From Avichristensenella sp031550535 (lineage in GTDB: Bacteria > Bacillota > Clostridia > Christensenellales > Aristaeellaceae), in contig JAVBOM010000043.1 of assembly GCA_031550535.1 (NCBI GenBank), forward strand, positions 1-64,000: a DNA stretch of 64,000 nt, given 5' to 3'. Shown here piece after piece: positions 7,993 to 16,576 of this stretch. Numbering within the stretch: the first letter of the stretch is position 1; each line of letters opens with the position of its first letter. Under the pieces are notes generated by a model that was not told where the DNA came from, did not search any database, and saw nothing but the letters and a program-made list of their open reading frames with translations. A program made the translations under genes and the position numbers.

Positions 7993-8811
7993 TCAGCCGT
8001 TGCTGTAGAAAAACGCCAGCGCCTCCATTGTCTCCTCGTCATACACGACGGCGACCGGCTGGCGCTCCGTCAAGTACCCCGTGTGCAGCGTGTACGGCGT
8101 CAGCGTGAACGTAAGGCGCTCGTCCGTGGGGTACTCGCTGTTTGGGCCGAAGTATGCCCACGGTTCCAGTGGGCAGATGGTCACGGCGCCCTCCGTATAC
8201 TCTGTAATCGCGCCGAACGCGAATGGCACGACCGTTGCCTGCTCCGCGCGTAGGCGCGAGCCCACCTGAGAGCCCTCCGCCGGATACGGCCGATACCGCA
8301 CGGCGGCCGCAACGGCTGACGCCGACACCAGCGCGCCCACGGGGATACCCTCCGGGAACTCCACATTTATGGTGTCATACCCGGATATATAGAGGCGCAT
8401 CGTGTTTTTCGGCGCGTTCGGCTGCATGTGTTCATAGGCCAGGGCGTAGTGCACCATGTCCAGGATGCGCTCCGTGTGCTCCGCGACCGTGTCCAGGTCC
8501 TCCGGGATGCCGTCCGTCACCAGGACGATGCGCGCGTTCAGGTTCAGTCCATTGATGCCGTAATACGACACCTCGGTGTAGTTGAGCATAAACGTCCGGT
8601 CACTGCCGTCCAGCGCGCGGCAGGTGAAGGTGTTCCCGTCGGCCCGGGTGATGACGGCGGGCAGCTCGTTTTCCGCAAACGTCAGGCCGGTGGGGACGAT
8701 TGTGCCCGTGTCGGCCGGCGCGGGGCTGGAAGACGGGTCTTTCACTACGGCGGGCAGGGACGAAAGGCTCAACGCGAGCAGTAGCGCGCAGAGCAGGGCT
8801 GTCATCTTCAT
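7993..8811 (-). CDS. Secreted hypothetical protein
   Basis: 272 residues from ATG 8811 (GGAGGATACTGT upstream). A far upstream in-frame start would read through a family A repeat and is rejected. A signal peptide (residues 1-20) leads to a Ser/Pro/Ala-rich spacer (KDPSSSPAPADTG) and a beta-rich exported domain: TFTCRALDGSDRTFMLNYTEV, ARIVLVTDGIPEDLDTVAEH, a long VGALVSASAVAAAVRYRPYPAEGSQ segment and two parallel strands near the C-terminus (VTICPLEPWAYFG, YTLHTGYLTERQPVAVVYDE). Not assigned to a family. The last strand resembles the C-terminal strand of the M56 protein at 32197, but this is weak. Confidence 0.75.
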   Translation of the reverse strand: MKMTALLCALLLALSLSSLPAVVKDPSSSPAPADTGTIVPTGLTFAENELPAVITRADGNTFTCRALDGSDRTFMLNYTEVSYYGINGLNLNARIVLVTDGIPEDLDTVAEHTERILDMVHYALAYEHMQPNAPKNTMRLYISGYDTINVEFPEGIPVGALVSASAVAAAVRYRPYPAEGSQVGSRLRAEQATVVPFAFGAITEYTEGAVTICPLEPWAYFGPNSEYPTDERLTFTLTPYTLHTGYLTERQPVAVVYDEETMEALAFFYSNG

Positions 8812-8927
8812 ACAGTATCCTCCGTTTCCAGATGTTTCCAGCAAACTTCCAAACAATTGACGGTTTGACAGCGCAATATCGTGCGCTTGCCGTGTGCGTT
8901 TCCATTTCCGGCTGTGATTGCCTCGAT

Positions 8928-8990
8928 GATGGCGGCGCTGATTCGAAGAATCGGGCGCCATAAGGGGATTCCGCCAGGAATCCCTTCCTA
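8928..8990 (-). repeat. Family A repeat, copy 3
   Basis: Reverse orientation; hairpin 2 arms GGCGCTGATT/AATCGGGCGCC and hairpin 1 GGGATTCCGCCAGGAATCCC. It lies in the divergent gap between the secreted protein gene and the ceramidase-like gene, close to the latter's start. Confidence 0.92.
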
Positions 8991-9031
8991 CGTCTGTTGC
9001 TTTTGGCGCCCGGTTTCGGTATGCTTGGCTT

Positions 9032-10273
9032 ATGAACAACAGAGTGGACATCTGCAAAGCCGCCTTTTCGCAGGCGGACATCACCCCGGATTTCCCCGTG
9101 GAGCTGATTGGCTGTTATCGCGAGGATAACACGGCGCGGGGCGTCCTGCACCCACTGTGCGCGCAGGTGTTGCTGCTGGAGCGCCGGGGCGGGCGCCATT
9201 GCCTGATCGCCGTGGACAGCCTGGGCCTCACGCCCGCGCTATGCGATGGGCTGCGGTCCGTCGCGGCGGAGATTCTGGGCACGGACACCGCCCACGTGAT
9301 GGTGAACTTCTCGCACACGCATTCCGCGCCCGCGCCGCTGTCGCCCGTGAACGGGCAGCGGTACTACGCGCTGCTGCGCGAACGGGTGGCTGTTTGCGTG
9401 CGGGAGGCCGTGGCCGCGCTTTCGCCGTGCCTGGCCGGGTGGTGTGTCGGGGAGGCGAATATCGCCGACAACCGCCGCGAGGGCTGCACCGCTGTGGATA
9501 ACCGCCTGGGCGCGCTGCAAATCGTGCATGCCGAAACGCGGCAGCCCATCGCGGTGCTGCTACGGGTGTGCGCACATGCCAATGTCCTGATGACCGGCAG
9601 CAACGGCATATCCAGCGATTATTTTGGCCCGGCGCGCGAAAAGCTCTCCGCGCATTTCGGCTGCCCGGTCATGCTCGCGCAGGGCGCGGCGGGCAATTTG
9701 AAGCCCGTGGGCGTGGACAAGATACGCGGCGGCGATCTATCGGACATCGACCGCGTGTCCGATCTTCTTGCACAATCCGCCGCGAGCCTGCGCTTTGAAC
9801 CCAAGGAAATCATGCGCCTTACGATGTGGGAGCGGGAGATCGATCTATGCGCCGATGTGCCCACAGCGGAGGAAGCGGCGCGCGTCGCGGCGGCGTCCGG
9901 CATGGACGCTACGGCCTGGCTCGCGGAATGTGCACGCCTGCGGGACGCGGGCATCACGTGCCAGACGCAGCGCGGGAGCATCCATTTTTTGTGCGTGAAC
10001 GAGGGCTGCCTGTGCGGCGTGCCGGACGAGATTTTCTGCGAGCTCGCGCTCACCGCCGCCGGACAAGCCGCGTCGCCCTTGCTGCTGAACGGGTACACGA
10101 ACGGCTGCACCGGCTATCTGCCGCACCGGGCGGAATGGGTGAAGGGCGGCTATGAGACGCTGTACAGCTGTTTGACGTATTTCCCCTTTCACGGGCATGT
10201 CATGCCGTTCCGGGCGGACACAGCGGAGCGGATCGTTTCCATTGTTGTCCAGGAATGGGAAAGCAGCCGGTGA
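9032..10273 (+). CDS. Neutral/alkaline non-lysosomal ceramidase-like hydrolase
   Basis: 413 residues. The sequence follows the N-terminal catalytic domain of neutral ceramidases: AAFSQADITPDFPVELIGC at the start, the zinc-region VMVNFSHTHSAPAPLS, then GISSDYFGPAREKLSAHFG with QGAAGNLKP, and LLNGYTNGCTGYLP near the end. These enzymes use zinc to hydrolyse N-acyl amide bonds in sphingolipids. The protein is much shorter than full ceramidases (600-700 residues), lacks their C-terminal Ig-like domain and has no signal peptide. It is therefore probably a cytoplasmic member acting on an unknown amide or lipid. The substrate is not established. Confidence 0.8.
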   Translation: MNNRVDICKAAFSQADITPDFPVELIGCYREDNTARGVLHPLCAQVLLLERRGGRHCLIAVDSLGLTPALCDGLRSVAAEILGTDTAHVMVNFSHTHSAPAPLSPVNGQRYYALLRERVAVCVREAVAALSPCLAGWCVGEANIADNRREGCTAVDNRLGALQIVHAETRQPIAVLLRVCAHANVLMTGSNGISSDYFGPAREKLSAHFGCPVMLAQGAAGNLKPVGVDKIRGGDLSDIDRVSDLLAQSAASLRFEPKEIMRLTMWEREIDLCADVPTAEEAARVAAASGMDATAWLAECARLRDAGITCQTQRGSIHFLCVNEGCLCGVPDEIFCELALTAAGQAASPLLLNGYTNGCTGYLPHRAEWVKGGYETLYSCLTYFPFHGHVMPFRADTAERIVSIVVQEWESSR

Positions 10274-10390
10274 ACTCTTGTTCACTCTCCCCTTGAAACC
10301 GTATCAATATTGTAAAGCGACAGGAAAGTTTTCGCTTGTGAGCCGCACGCGCCTTGACGCTCGCCCATCGAGTTGTTATCATATACAGGG

Positions 10391-10443
10391 AAGGGATTTC
10401 TTGCGAAATCCCCCTGTGCTCGGAATCTTCGGTTCCTCGCCTC
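10391..10443 (+). repeat. Family A-related repeat, variant with a different second hairpin
   Basis: Hairpin 1 is the perfect consensus, but the second part reads CGGAATCTTCGGTTCC followed by TCGCCTCT instead of the GGCGCC hairpin. The same alternative second half recurs at 49831-49884, so it is a subfamily rather than decay. Confidence 0.75.
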
Positions 10444-10523
10444 TATCTATGTGGGCGCACGGGGCATCTACCCCACACCGTGCCCACAGGACGGATCACG
10501 ATTGGAAAGGGCGGTAATTCTTC

Positions 10524-12134
10524 ATGGCAAGGAAAGGTCTGCTGGCTCTTCTACTCGCGCTACTGATGGCGCTCGGCATGCTCGTACCCGCGATGGCGGA
10601 GGAGGCCGGGCAAGTCAACCTGGCGGGCTCGCTCGTCATTCTGCACACCAACGATATCCACGGCCGCGCGCTGGCCGATACCTCCACGGGGGCGCTCGGC
10701 TACGCGGCCATCGCGAAGCTGAAAGAGGATTTGACGGCGGCGGGCGCGTCCGTGCTGCTGCTGGACGACGGCGACGCCTCCCAGGGCACGCCGATTGTCA
10801 ACATGAGCTACGGCAAGAGCGCCATGGAATTCATGAACGCCGCGGGCTACGACGCGATGGCGCCCGGCAACCATGAGTTCGACTGGGGTCTGGACAACCT
10901 CCTGCAGATTCGCGAGGTGGCCGAATTCCCGATGCTGGCCGCGAACATCACGGACAAGGTCAGCGGCGAACTGGTCTTTGAAGCCAACAAGATCTTTGAA
11001 ATGCCAAACGGCATGAAGGTCGGCGTGTTCGGCCTGGATACGCCGGAGACGATGACCAAGACCCACCCGGACAAGGTCAAGGGCATCACATTCGCGCAGG
11101 GCGAGGAGCTGTACGCGTGCGCGCAGGCGCAGGTGGACGAGCTTACGGCCGCGGGCTGCGACCTGATCGTGTGCCTGGGCCACCTGGGCGTGGCGGATGA
11201 GAGCACGGGCAACCGCTCCACCGACGTGATCGAGAACACGACCGGCATTGATCTGTTCATCGACGGCCACAGCCACACGGATAACCCCGGCGAGACGGTC
11301 GGCGACACGCTGCTGGTCAGCACCGGCTCCTACTGCGCCAAGGTCGGCGTGGTGCTCTATGACGGCGAGGCGCTCGTCGCCAAGCAGTATGTCAGCCAGA
11401 ACGCCGACGTGGCCGCCGTGGTGAACGCCACGAACAAAGCGGTTGAGGAAGAACTCTCCGCCGTGTTCGCCAAGACTGAGGTGGACCTCAACGGCGAGCG
11501 TGACCCCGGCGTCCGCACCGAGGAGACGAACCTGGGCGACTTCGCGTGCGACGCGATCCTCTGGGCCGCGCAGCAGGCGATGGGCGACGACGTTGTCGCG
11601 GCCGTGACCAACGGCGGCGGCATCCGCGCGTCCATCAAGGCGGGCGACATCACCATGAAGGACATGAAGACCGTCTTCCCGTTCGGCAACGAAGTGTCCA
11701 CCCTCACCGTCACCGGCGCGGAGCTGCTGGAGGCGCTGGAGGCCGCGACCTGCACCACCCCGGACGCCATCGGCGCGTTCCCGCAGGTGGCCGGCATTGA
11801 ATTCACCATCGACACGACCGTGCCGTACGAGCAGGGCGAGCAGTACCCGGATTCCACGTATTACAAGCCCGCCAAGCCCGGCAGCCGCGTGACCATCGCC
11901 ACCGTCGGCGGCCAACCGTTTGACGCCGAGGCGCTGTACACCATCGCGACGAACGACTTCACCGCCGCGGGTGGCGATACGTTCTACGCGTTCAAGTACG
12001 CCAACCAGACGACCGGCTACAAGACCGGCGTGGCGCTGGAAGACGCGCTGGTGAACTATGTCACCGAAATGCTGGACGGCGTGGTCGGCGAGCAGTATGC
12101 CGCGCCCCAGGGCCGCATCACGGTGAAGAAGTAA
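10524..12134 (+). CDS. Secreted 5'-nucleotidase / UDP-sugar hydrolase family protein
   Basis: 536 residues with a signal peptide (1-25, ending AMA-EEA). The N-terminal calcineurin-like metallophosphoesterase domain has VILHTNDIHGRA (Asp43, His45), LLDDGDASQG, PGNHEFDWG and a distal GHSH-type motif (FIDGHSHTDNPG). The C-terminal nucleotide-binding domain shows NLGDFACDAIL, NGGGIRASIKAGDITMKD and VFPFGNEVSTLTVTG, typical of UshA/YfkN enzymes. It probably scavenges phosphate and nucleosides from extracellular nucleotides. No sortase motif or membrane anchor is visible at the C-terminus, so it is likely released. ATG 10524 follows GGGCGGTAATTCTTC, a modest ribosome site. Confidence 0.92.
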   Translation: MARKGLLALLLALLMALGMLVPAMAEEAGQVNLAGSLVILHTNDIHGRALADTSTGALGYAAIAKLKEDLTAAGASVLLLDDGDASQGTPIVNMSYGKSAMEFMNAAGYDAMAPGNHEFDWGLDNLLQIREVAEFPMLAANITDKVSGELVFEANKIFEMPNGMKVGVFGLDTPETMTKTHPDKVKGITFAQGEELYACAQAQVDELTAAGCDLIVCLGHLGVADESTGNRSTDVIENTTGIDLFIDGHSHTDNPGETVGDTLLVSTGSYCAKVGVVLYDGEALVAKQYVSQNADVAAVVNATNKAVEEELSAVFAKTEVDLNGERDPGVRTEETNLGDFACDAILWAAQQAMGDDVVAAVTNGGGIRASIKAGDITMKDMKTVFPFGNEVSTLTVTGAELLEALEAATCTTPDAIGAFPQVAGIEFTIDTTVPYEQGEQYPDSTYYKPAKPGSRVTIATVGGQPFDAEALYTIATNDFTAAGGDTFYAFKYANQTTGYKTGVALEDALVNYVTEMLDGVVGEQYAAPQGRITVKK

Positions 12135-12175
12135 ACCTCTGTCCCACCGGCGGGACGGAACAGTATACATCGCAA

Positions 12176-12227
12176 AAGGGCCACCGCGCGGAGAATCGAA
12201 TCCGCGCGGCGGCCCTTGAATATTTCC
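12176..12227 (+). terminator. Terminator after the 5'-nucleotidase gene
   Basis: The arms AAGGGCCACCGCGCGGA and TCCGCGCGGCGGCCCTT (one mismatch) enclose a GAATCGAA loop. The T-rich tail (TATTTCCTT) is weak. Confidence 0.7.
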
Positions 12228-12289
12228 TTCGTTTTGCGCGCCCATCCCCTTCTTCCCTTTTTCCCCGGGATGTGCTATACTCCCGTGAA

Positions 12290-12345
12290 AGGGATTTCTT
12301 GCGAAATCCCCTTATGGCGCCGATTTTTACAATTTGCGCCGCCAT
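12290..12345 (+). repeat. Family A repeat, copy 4
   Basis: Consensus hairpin 1; hairpin 2 has lost one base (GGCGCCGATT) and pairs less well. It lies upstream of the CorC/HlyC-type gene. Confidence 0.88.
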
Positions 12346-12392
12346 TTGGATAAAGTGCCATCCGGCACATAGCAACAAGGAGGAATAGGGTT

Positions 12393-13787
12393 TTGCCAGC
12401 CGACGCATCCGACCCTTCGATATGGGGCAGTTTGCTGTTGCAGTTCGTGCTCATTCTTATCAACGCGTTCTTTGCCGCGACAGAGATCGCGGTCATCACC
12501 CTGAACGAAAACAAGCTAAAGCGCCAAGCGGATAGCGGCGACAAGAAGGCGGGGTACATGCTGCACATGGTGCAGTCGCCGTCGCAGTTTTTGTCCACCA
12601 TTCAGATTGGCATCACGCTGGCCGGCTTCCTCGCCAGCGCCTTTGCGGCGAATAACTTTGCCGGGGCGCTTGCAGACGTGCTGACCGGGTGGGGTGTCAC
12701 GTTCCTATCGCGCAGCGCGCTGGAGAACCTCTGCGTCATCCTCATCACGCTCATCCTCTCGTATTTCACCCTAGTCTTTGGCGAGCTCGCGCCCAAGCGC
12801 ATCGCGATGCAGTATTCCTACAAGGTGGCGCGCTACGCGTCCGGCGTCATCCGGCTGCTTGCGACATTCATGAAGCCTGTGGTGTGGCTCCTGTCCACAT
12901 CCACCAACCTGGTGCTCCGTCTGTTCGGCATCAACACCGAAAACAGCGCGGAGGAGGTCACCGAGGAAGGCATCCGCATGATGGTGGACATCGGCGAGGA
13001 AAAGGGCGTCATCGAGGCCGAGGAAGCCGAATTGATCGAGAACATTTTCGAATTCAACAACCAGACGGCCGAGGAAGTGATGGTGCACCGGACCGACGTA
13101 TCGGCACTGTCCATCGCGGATACGGACGAGGACATCTTAAACACGATCCGCGAAACGGGCTTCTCCCGCTTCCCGGTGTACGACGAGGACATCGACGACA
13201 TCGTGGGCACGCTGAACACGCGCGACTATCTGCTGAACGCCCAGGACGCGCAGCCAAAGCCGCTGCGTGAATTGGTGCGCCCGGCATACTTTGTGCCGGA
13301 AACCGTGCACGCGGACGCGCTGTTCCGCGACATGCAGAAGCGCAAGACCCACATCGCCGTGGTCGTGGACGAATACGGCGGCACCAGCGGCATTGTGACC
13401 ATGGAGGACCTGCTGGAACAGATCGTCGGCGATATCTACGACGAGTTTGACCCCCAGCAGGAGCAGGAGGTCACGCAGATCGGCGAAAACCTCTGGCGTG
13501 TCAGCGGCAGCGTGGACCTGGAAACCCTGAGCGACGCGCTGGATGTGGATCTGCCGCTGGATGAGGAATACGACACGCTGGGCGGGCTGGTATACGGCCA
13601 GATGACCGCCATCCCCGAGGAGGGCACCACGCCCGAGGTGGAGGCGTTCGGCCTGCACATTCAGATCGAGAAAATCGAGGGCCGCCGCGTGGAAACCGCG
13701 ATCATCTCCAAAATCATCGCGGAAAAAGAAACCAATGATAAGGGCAAGGACATAAGCAAGGACGCCAAGAAAGAAGAGGACGAATGA
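12393..13787 (+). CDS. HlyC/CorC family transporter (CNNM domain, CBS pair, CorC_HlyC domain)
   Basis: 464 residues. The start is TTG at 12393, nine bases after AAGGAGG; no better ATG exists nearby. The N-terminal DUF21/CNNM domain (about 10-190) has NAFFAATEIAVITLNENKLK and QIGITLAGFLASAFAA with several membrane helices. A CBS pair (about 210-340, VMVHRTDVSALS ... GFSRFPVYDEDIDDIVGTLNTRDYL ... THIAVVVDEYGGTSGIVTMEDLLEQIVGDI) binds nucleotides in relatives. The C-terminal CorC_HlyC domain follows. Relatives export Mg/Co or sodium-coupled magnesium; older hemolysin labels are historical. Its stop overlaps the start of tex (ATGA). Confidence 0.93.
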   Translation: MPADASDPSIWGSLLLQFVLILINAFFAATEIAVITLNENKLKRQADSGDKKAGYMLHMVQSPSQFLSTIQIGITLAGFLASAFAANNFAGALADVLTGWGVTFLSRSALENLCVILITLILSYFTLVFGELAPKRIAMQYSYKVARYASGVIRLLATFMKPVVWLLSTSTNLVLRLFGINTENSAEEVTEEGIRMMVDIGEEKGVIEAEEAELIENIFEFNNQTAEEVMVHRTDVSALSIADTDEDILNTIRETGFSRFPVYDEDIDDIVGTLNTRDYLLNAQDAQPKPLRELVRPAYFVPETVHADALFRDMQKRKTHIAVVVDEYGGTSGIVTMEDLLEQIVGDIYDEFDPQQEQEVTQIGENLWRVSGSVDLETLSDALDVDLPLDEEYDTLGGLVYGQMTAIPEEGTTPEVEAFGLHIQIEKIEGRRVETAIISKIIAEKETNDKGKDISKDAKKEEDE

Positions 13788-15970
13788 ACATTTCCCAGAT
13801 CCTGGCGAAGGAATTCTCCCTCCGCTTGCAGCAGGTGGAGGCCGTCATCGCCCTGATTGACGAGGGCAACACCATCCCGTTCATCGCGCGCTACCGCAAG
13901 GAGGCGCACGGCTCGCTCGATGATCAGGTGCTGCGCGAGCTGAACGAGCGCCTGACCTACCTGCGCGGCCTGGACAAACGCCGCGAAGCCATCGAAAAGT
14001 CCATGGAAGAGCAGGGCGTGCTGACGGAAGAGCTGCAGGGGCAGCTCGCCGCCGCGCAGACCTTGGCCGAGCTTGAAGATATTTACCGCCCGTACAAGCC
14101 CAAGCGCCGCACCCGCGCCACCATCGCGCGTGAGCGGGGCCTGGAGCCGCTGGCGACGCTGCTCCTGCTGCAAAGGCCGCAGGACAAGGACGTCATCGCC
14201 GCCGCCATGCAGTATGTGGACGCGGAAAAGGAAGTGCCCGACGCCGAGGCCGCGCTGGCCGGCGCGCGGGACATCATCGCCGAGATGATTTCCGACGACG
14301 CGGCGTCGCGCAAAAAGCTGCGCTCGCTGGTGGTGGACAAAGGCGTGCTGGAAACACGGCAGGCCAAGGAAGGCGACAGCGTCTACCGGCAGTATTACGA
14401 ATACCAGGAGCCCATGTCGCGCATGCCGCCGCACCGCATTCTGGCGATGAACCGGGGCGAGCGCGAGGAGTGGCTGAAGGTCGGTCTGCGCGTGGACGAC
14501 GGCGCGGCGCTAAGCGCCCTGGACAGCGCGTTCGTGCAGGGGGATAACCCGTGCGCGCAGCAGGTGAAAATGGCCGCCGAGGACGCGTGGGACCGGCTGA
14601 TCTTCCCATCGCTGGACCGGGAATCGCGCGCGGACCTGACGGACAAGGCATGCACGGCCGCCGTGCACGTGTTCGCGGACAACCTGCGCCAACTGCTGAT
14701 GCAGCCGCCCATCAAGGGCCGCGTGACGCTGGGCGTGGACCCGGGCTTCCGCACGGGATGTAAGCTGGCCGTGATCGACGAGAGCGGCAAGGTGCTGGAA
14801 ACAGGCGTGGGCTACTTCACGCTGCCCGGCCAGGACCGCCAGCAGGAACAGTCCCGGGCGCTGATCACGGGCATGGTGAAGCGCCACGGCGTGACGGCCA
14901 TCGCCATCGGCAACGGCACGGCTTCGCGCGAATCCGAAAAGTTCATCGCGGACCTCCTGCCCTCCCTGCCGGGGAACGTGCAGTACACCATCGTCAGCGA
15001 GGCGGGCGCGTCGGTGTACTCGGCGTCCAAGCTCGCGGCGGAGGAGTTCCCAGAGTACGACGTGTCGCTCCGCAGCGCGGTGTCCATCGCGCGGCGCATG
15101 CAGGACCCGCTGGCTGAACTCGTCAAGATCGACCCCAAGGCCATCGGCGTGGGCCAGGACCAGCATGACCTGAAGGAAGCGCAGCTCACCGAGGCGCTGG
15201 ACGGCGTGGTGGAATCGTGCGTGAACGCCGTGGGCGTGGAGGTTTCGACCGCTTCCGCCGCGCTGCTGTCGCACGTGGCGGGCATCGGCCCGGCGCTGGC
15301 GAAAAACATCGTCGCGTACCGCGATGAAAACGGCATCGCCACGCGCGCGCAGCTTAAAAAGGTGCCCAAGCTCGGCCCCAAGGCGTTTGAACAGTGCGCC
15401 GGGTTCCTCCGCGTGATGGAGAGCAAGAACCCGCTGGACGCCACGTCCGTGCACCCGGAGTCGTACGACGCGGCGGAGGCGCTGCTGACGAAGCTCGGGT
15501 TCGCCAAGGGCGACATCCGCGCCGGGAAACTCACCGCGCTGCCGGAACGCGTGATGGATGCGGGCGGCCCCGCGAAGCTCGCGCAGGAACTGGGCATTGG
15601 CGAGCCGACGCTGAACGACATCGCGCGCGAACTGGTAAAGCCCGGGCGCGACCCGCGCGAGGACCTGCCCGCGCCGCTGCTACGCACGGACGTGCTCGAA
15701 TTGTCCGACCTGAAGCCCGGAATGGAACTGACCGGCACGGTGCGCAATGTCATCGACTTTGGCGCGTTCGTGGACATTGGCGTCCACCAGGACGGTCTGG
15801 TGCACATCTCCCGCATGGCGGACAAGTTCATCAAGCACCCGTCCGAGGTGGCGAAGGTGGGCGACATTGTGACGGTGTGGGTGGTGGAGGTGGACGTACA
15901 GCGCAAGCGGATCGCGCTGTCCATGCGCAAGGAAAAGGCGGACCCTGTCACCAACCCGGTGGGAAAATAA
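13784..15970 (+). CDS. tex: Tex family RNA-binding transcription accessory protein
   Basis: 728 residues, full length for Tex. In order: the helical N-terminal domain (VIALIDEGNTIPFIARYRKEAHGSLDD, EDIYRPYKPKRRTRATIARERGLEPLA), a YqgF-like RNase H fold (TLGVDPGFRTGCKLAVIDESGK), the helix-hairpin-helix region (LLSHVAGIGPALAKNIVAYR, KVPKLGPKAFEQCAGFLRV) and a C-terminal S1 domain (LKPGMELTGTVRNVIDFGAFVDIGVHQDGLVHIS). Tex binds nucleic acids and elongating RNA polymerase. Translationally coupled by ATGA overlap to the CorC-type gene. A strong terminator follows. Confidence 0.97.
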   Translation: MNISQILAKEFSLRLQQVEAVIALIDEGNTIPFIARYRKEAHGSLDDQVLRELNERLTYLRGLDKRREAIEKSMEEQGVLTEELQGQLAAAQTLAELEDIYRPYKPKRRTRATIARERGLEPLATLLLLQRPQDKDVIAAAMQYVDAEKEVPDAEAALAGARDIIAEMISDDAASRKKLRSLVVDKGVLETRQAKEGDSVYRQYYEYQEPMSRMPPHRILAMNRGEREEWLKVGLRVDDGAALSALDSAFVQGDNPCAQQVKMAAEDAWDRLIFPSLDRESRADLTDKACTAAVHVFADNLRQLLMQPPIKGRVTLGVDPGFRTGCKLAVIDESGKVLETGVGYFTLPGQDRQQEQSRALITGMVKRHGVTAIAIGNGTASRESEKFIADLLPSLPGNVQYTIVSEAGASVYSASKLAAEEFPEYDVSLRSAVSIARRMQDPLAELVKIDPKAIGVGQDQHDLKEAQLTEALDGVVESCVNAVGVEVSTASAALLSHVAGIGPALAKNIVAYRDENGIATRAQLKKVPKLGPKAFEQCAGFLRVMESKNPLDATSVHPESYDAAEALLTKLGFAKGDIRAGKLTALPERVMDAGGPAKLAQELGIGEPTLNDIARELVKPGRDPREDLPAPLLRTDVLELSDLKPGMELTGTVRNVIDFGAFVDIGVHQDGLVHISRMADKFIKHPSEVAKVGDIVTVWVVEVDVQRKRIALSMRKEKADPVTNPVGK

Positions 15971-15976
15971 GATACA

Positions 15977-16017
15977 GCGCGCGGCCTGTGGCTTTTCAGC
16001 CGGGCCGCGCTTTTTTT
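15977..16017 (+). terminator. Terminator after tex
   Basis: The arms GCGCGCGGCC and GGGCCGCGC surround a loop containing TTTTC and are followed by TTTTTTT. Confidence 0.88.
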
Positions 16018-16034
16018 GCGATTGGGGGATGCCC

Positions 16035-16550
16035 ATGCGGCTGGAAACAGAGCGGTTGATCATCCGCACCTTTGAGGAGAGCGACCTGCCCGCGTTTGAG
16101 CGGCTGCTGGACATCCCGGAGGTGCCGGGCTGGACGATGCAGAAGCCGCGCGCGCTGGACTTTCTGCGCTGGCAGATCGCGAACTACGCCGCCATGGATA
16201 TTGTTCGCGGCGCGGTGTGCTTCGGTGTTTTTCAGAAGGAAACGGGCCGCATCCTCGGCGCGGCCGGGGCGGGTGAGCACGACGACCTGCATGAACCGGA
16301 GATATTCTACCAACTGCTGCCGGAGGCGCGGGGCAAGGGGTACGCCACGGAAGTGGCCAGAGCCGTGACCGAATGGGCGCTCAGGGACTATGACATCCCC
16401 TACCTGATCGGGACGGCGGCGGTGGATAACGTCCCCTCCCAGCGGGTATTGGAGCGTTGCGGGTATCAGTACATCGATACCCGGACGCTGCTTGTGCATA
16501 TCGAGGGGAAAGCGTATTCTTTTCGGTACTACAGGCGCTATCGTGCATAG
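16035..16550 (+). CDS. GNAT family N-acetyltransferase (RimJ-like)
   Basis: 171 residues. The second of two ATGs (16035) is chosen because GGGGG at 16024-16028 is correctly spaced for it and too close for the first (16029). It starts MRLETERLIIRTFEESDLPAFERLL, the opening of the RimJ/RimL branch (Acetyltransf_3). The acetyl-CoA-binding region is FYQLLPEARGKGYATEVARAVTEWAL, and VDNVPSQRVLERCGYQYI is the standard C-terminal motif. It transfers acetyl from acetyl-CoA to an amine; the substrate cannot be predicted. The ADP-ribosylglycohydrolase gene follows 26 bp later. Confidence 0.9.
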   Translation: MRLETERLIIRTFEESDLPAFERLLDIPEVPGWTMQKPRALDFLRWQIANYAAMDIVRGAVCFGVFQKETGRILGAAGAGEHDDLHEPEIFYQLLPEARGKGYATEVARAVTEWALRDYDIPYLIGTAAVDNVPSQRVLERCGYQYIDTRTLLVHIEGKAYSFRYYRRYRA

Positions 16551-16576
16551 CGCGATCACAGAAGGAGGAACACGCC

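Noticed and set aside
10560..12245. A 561-codon open frame opposite the 5'-nucleotidase gene
   Set aside because: Same shadow effect; the plus-strand frame has every motif of the 5'-nucleotidase family.
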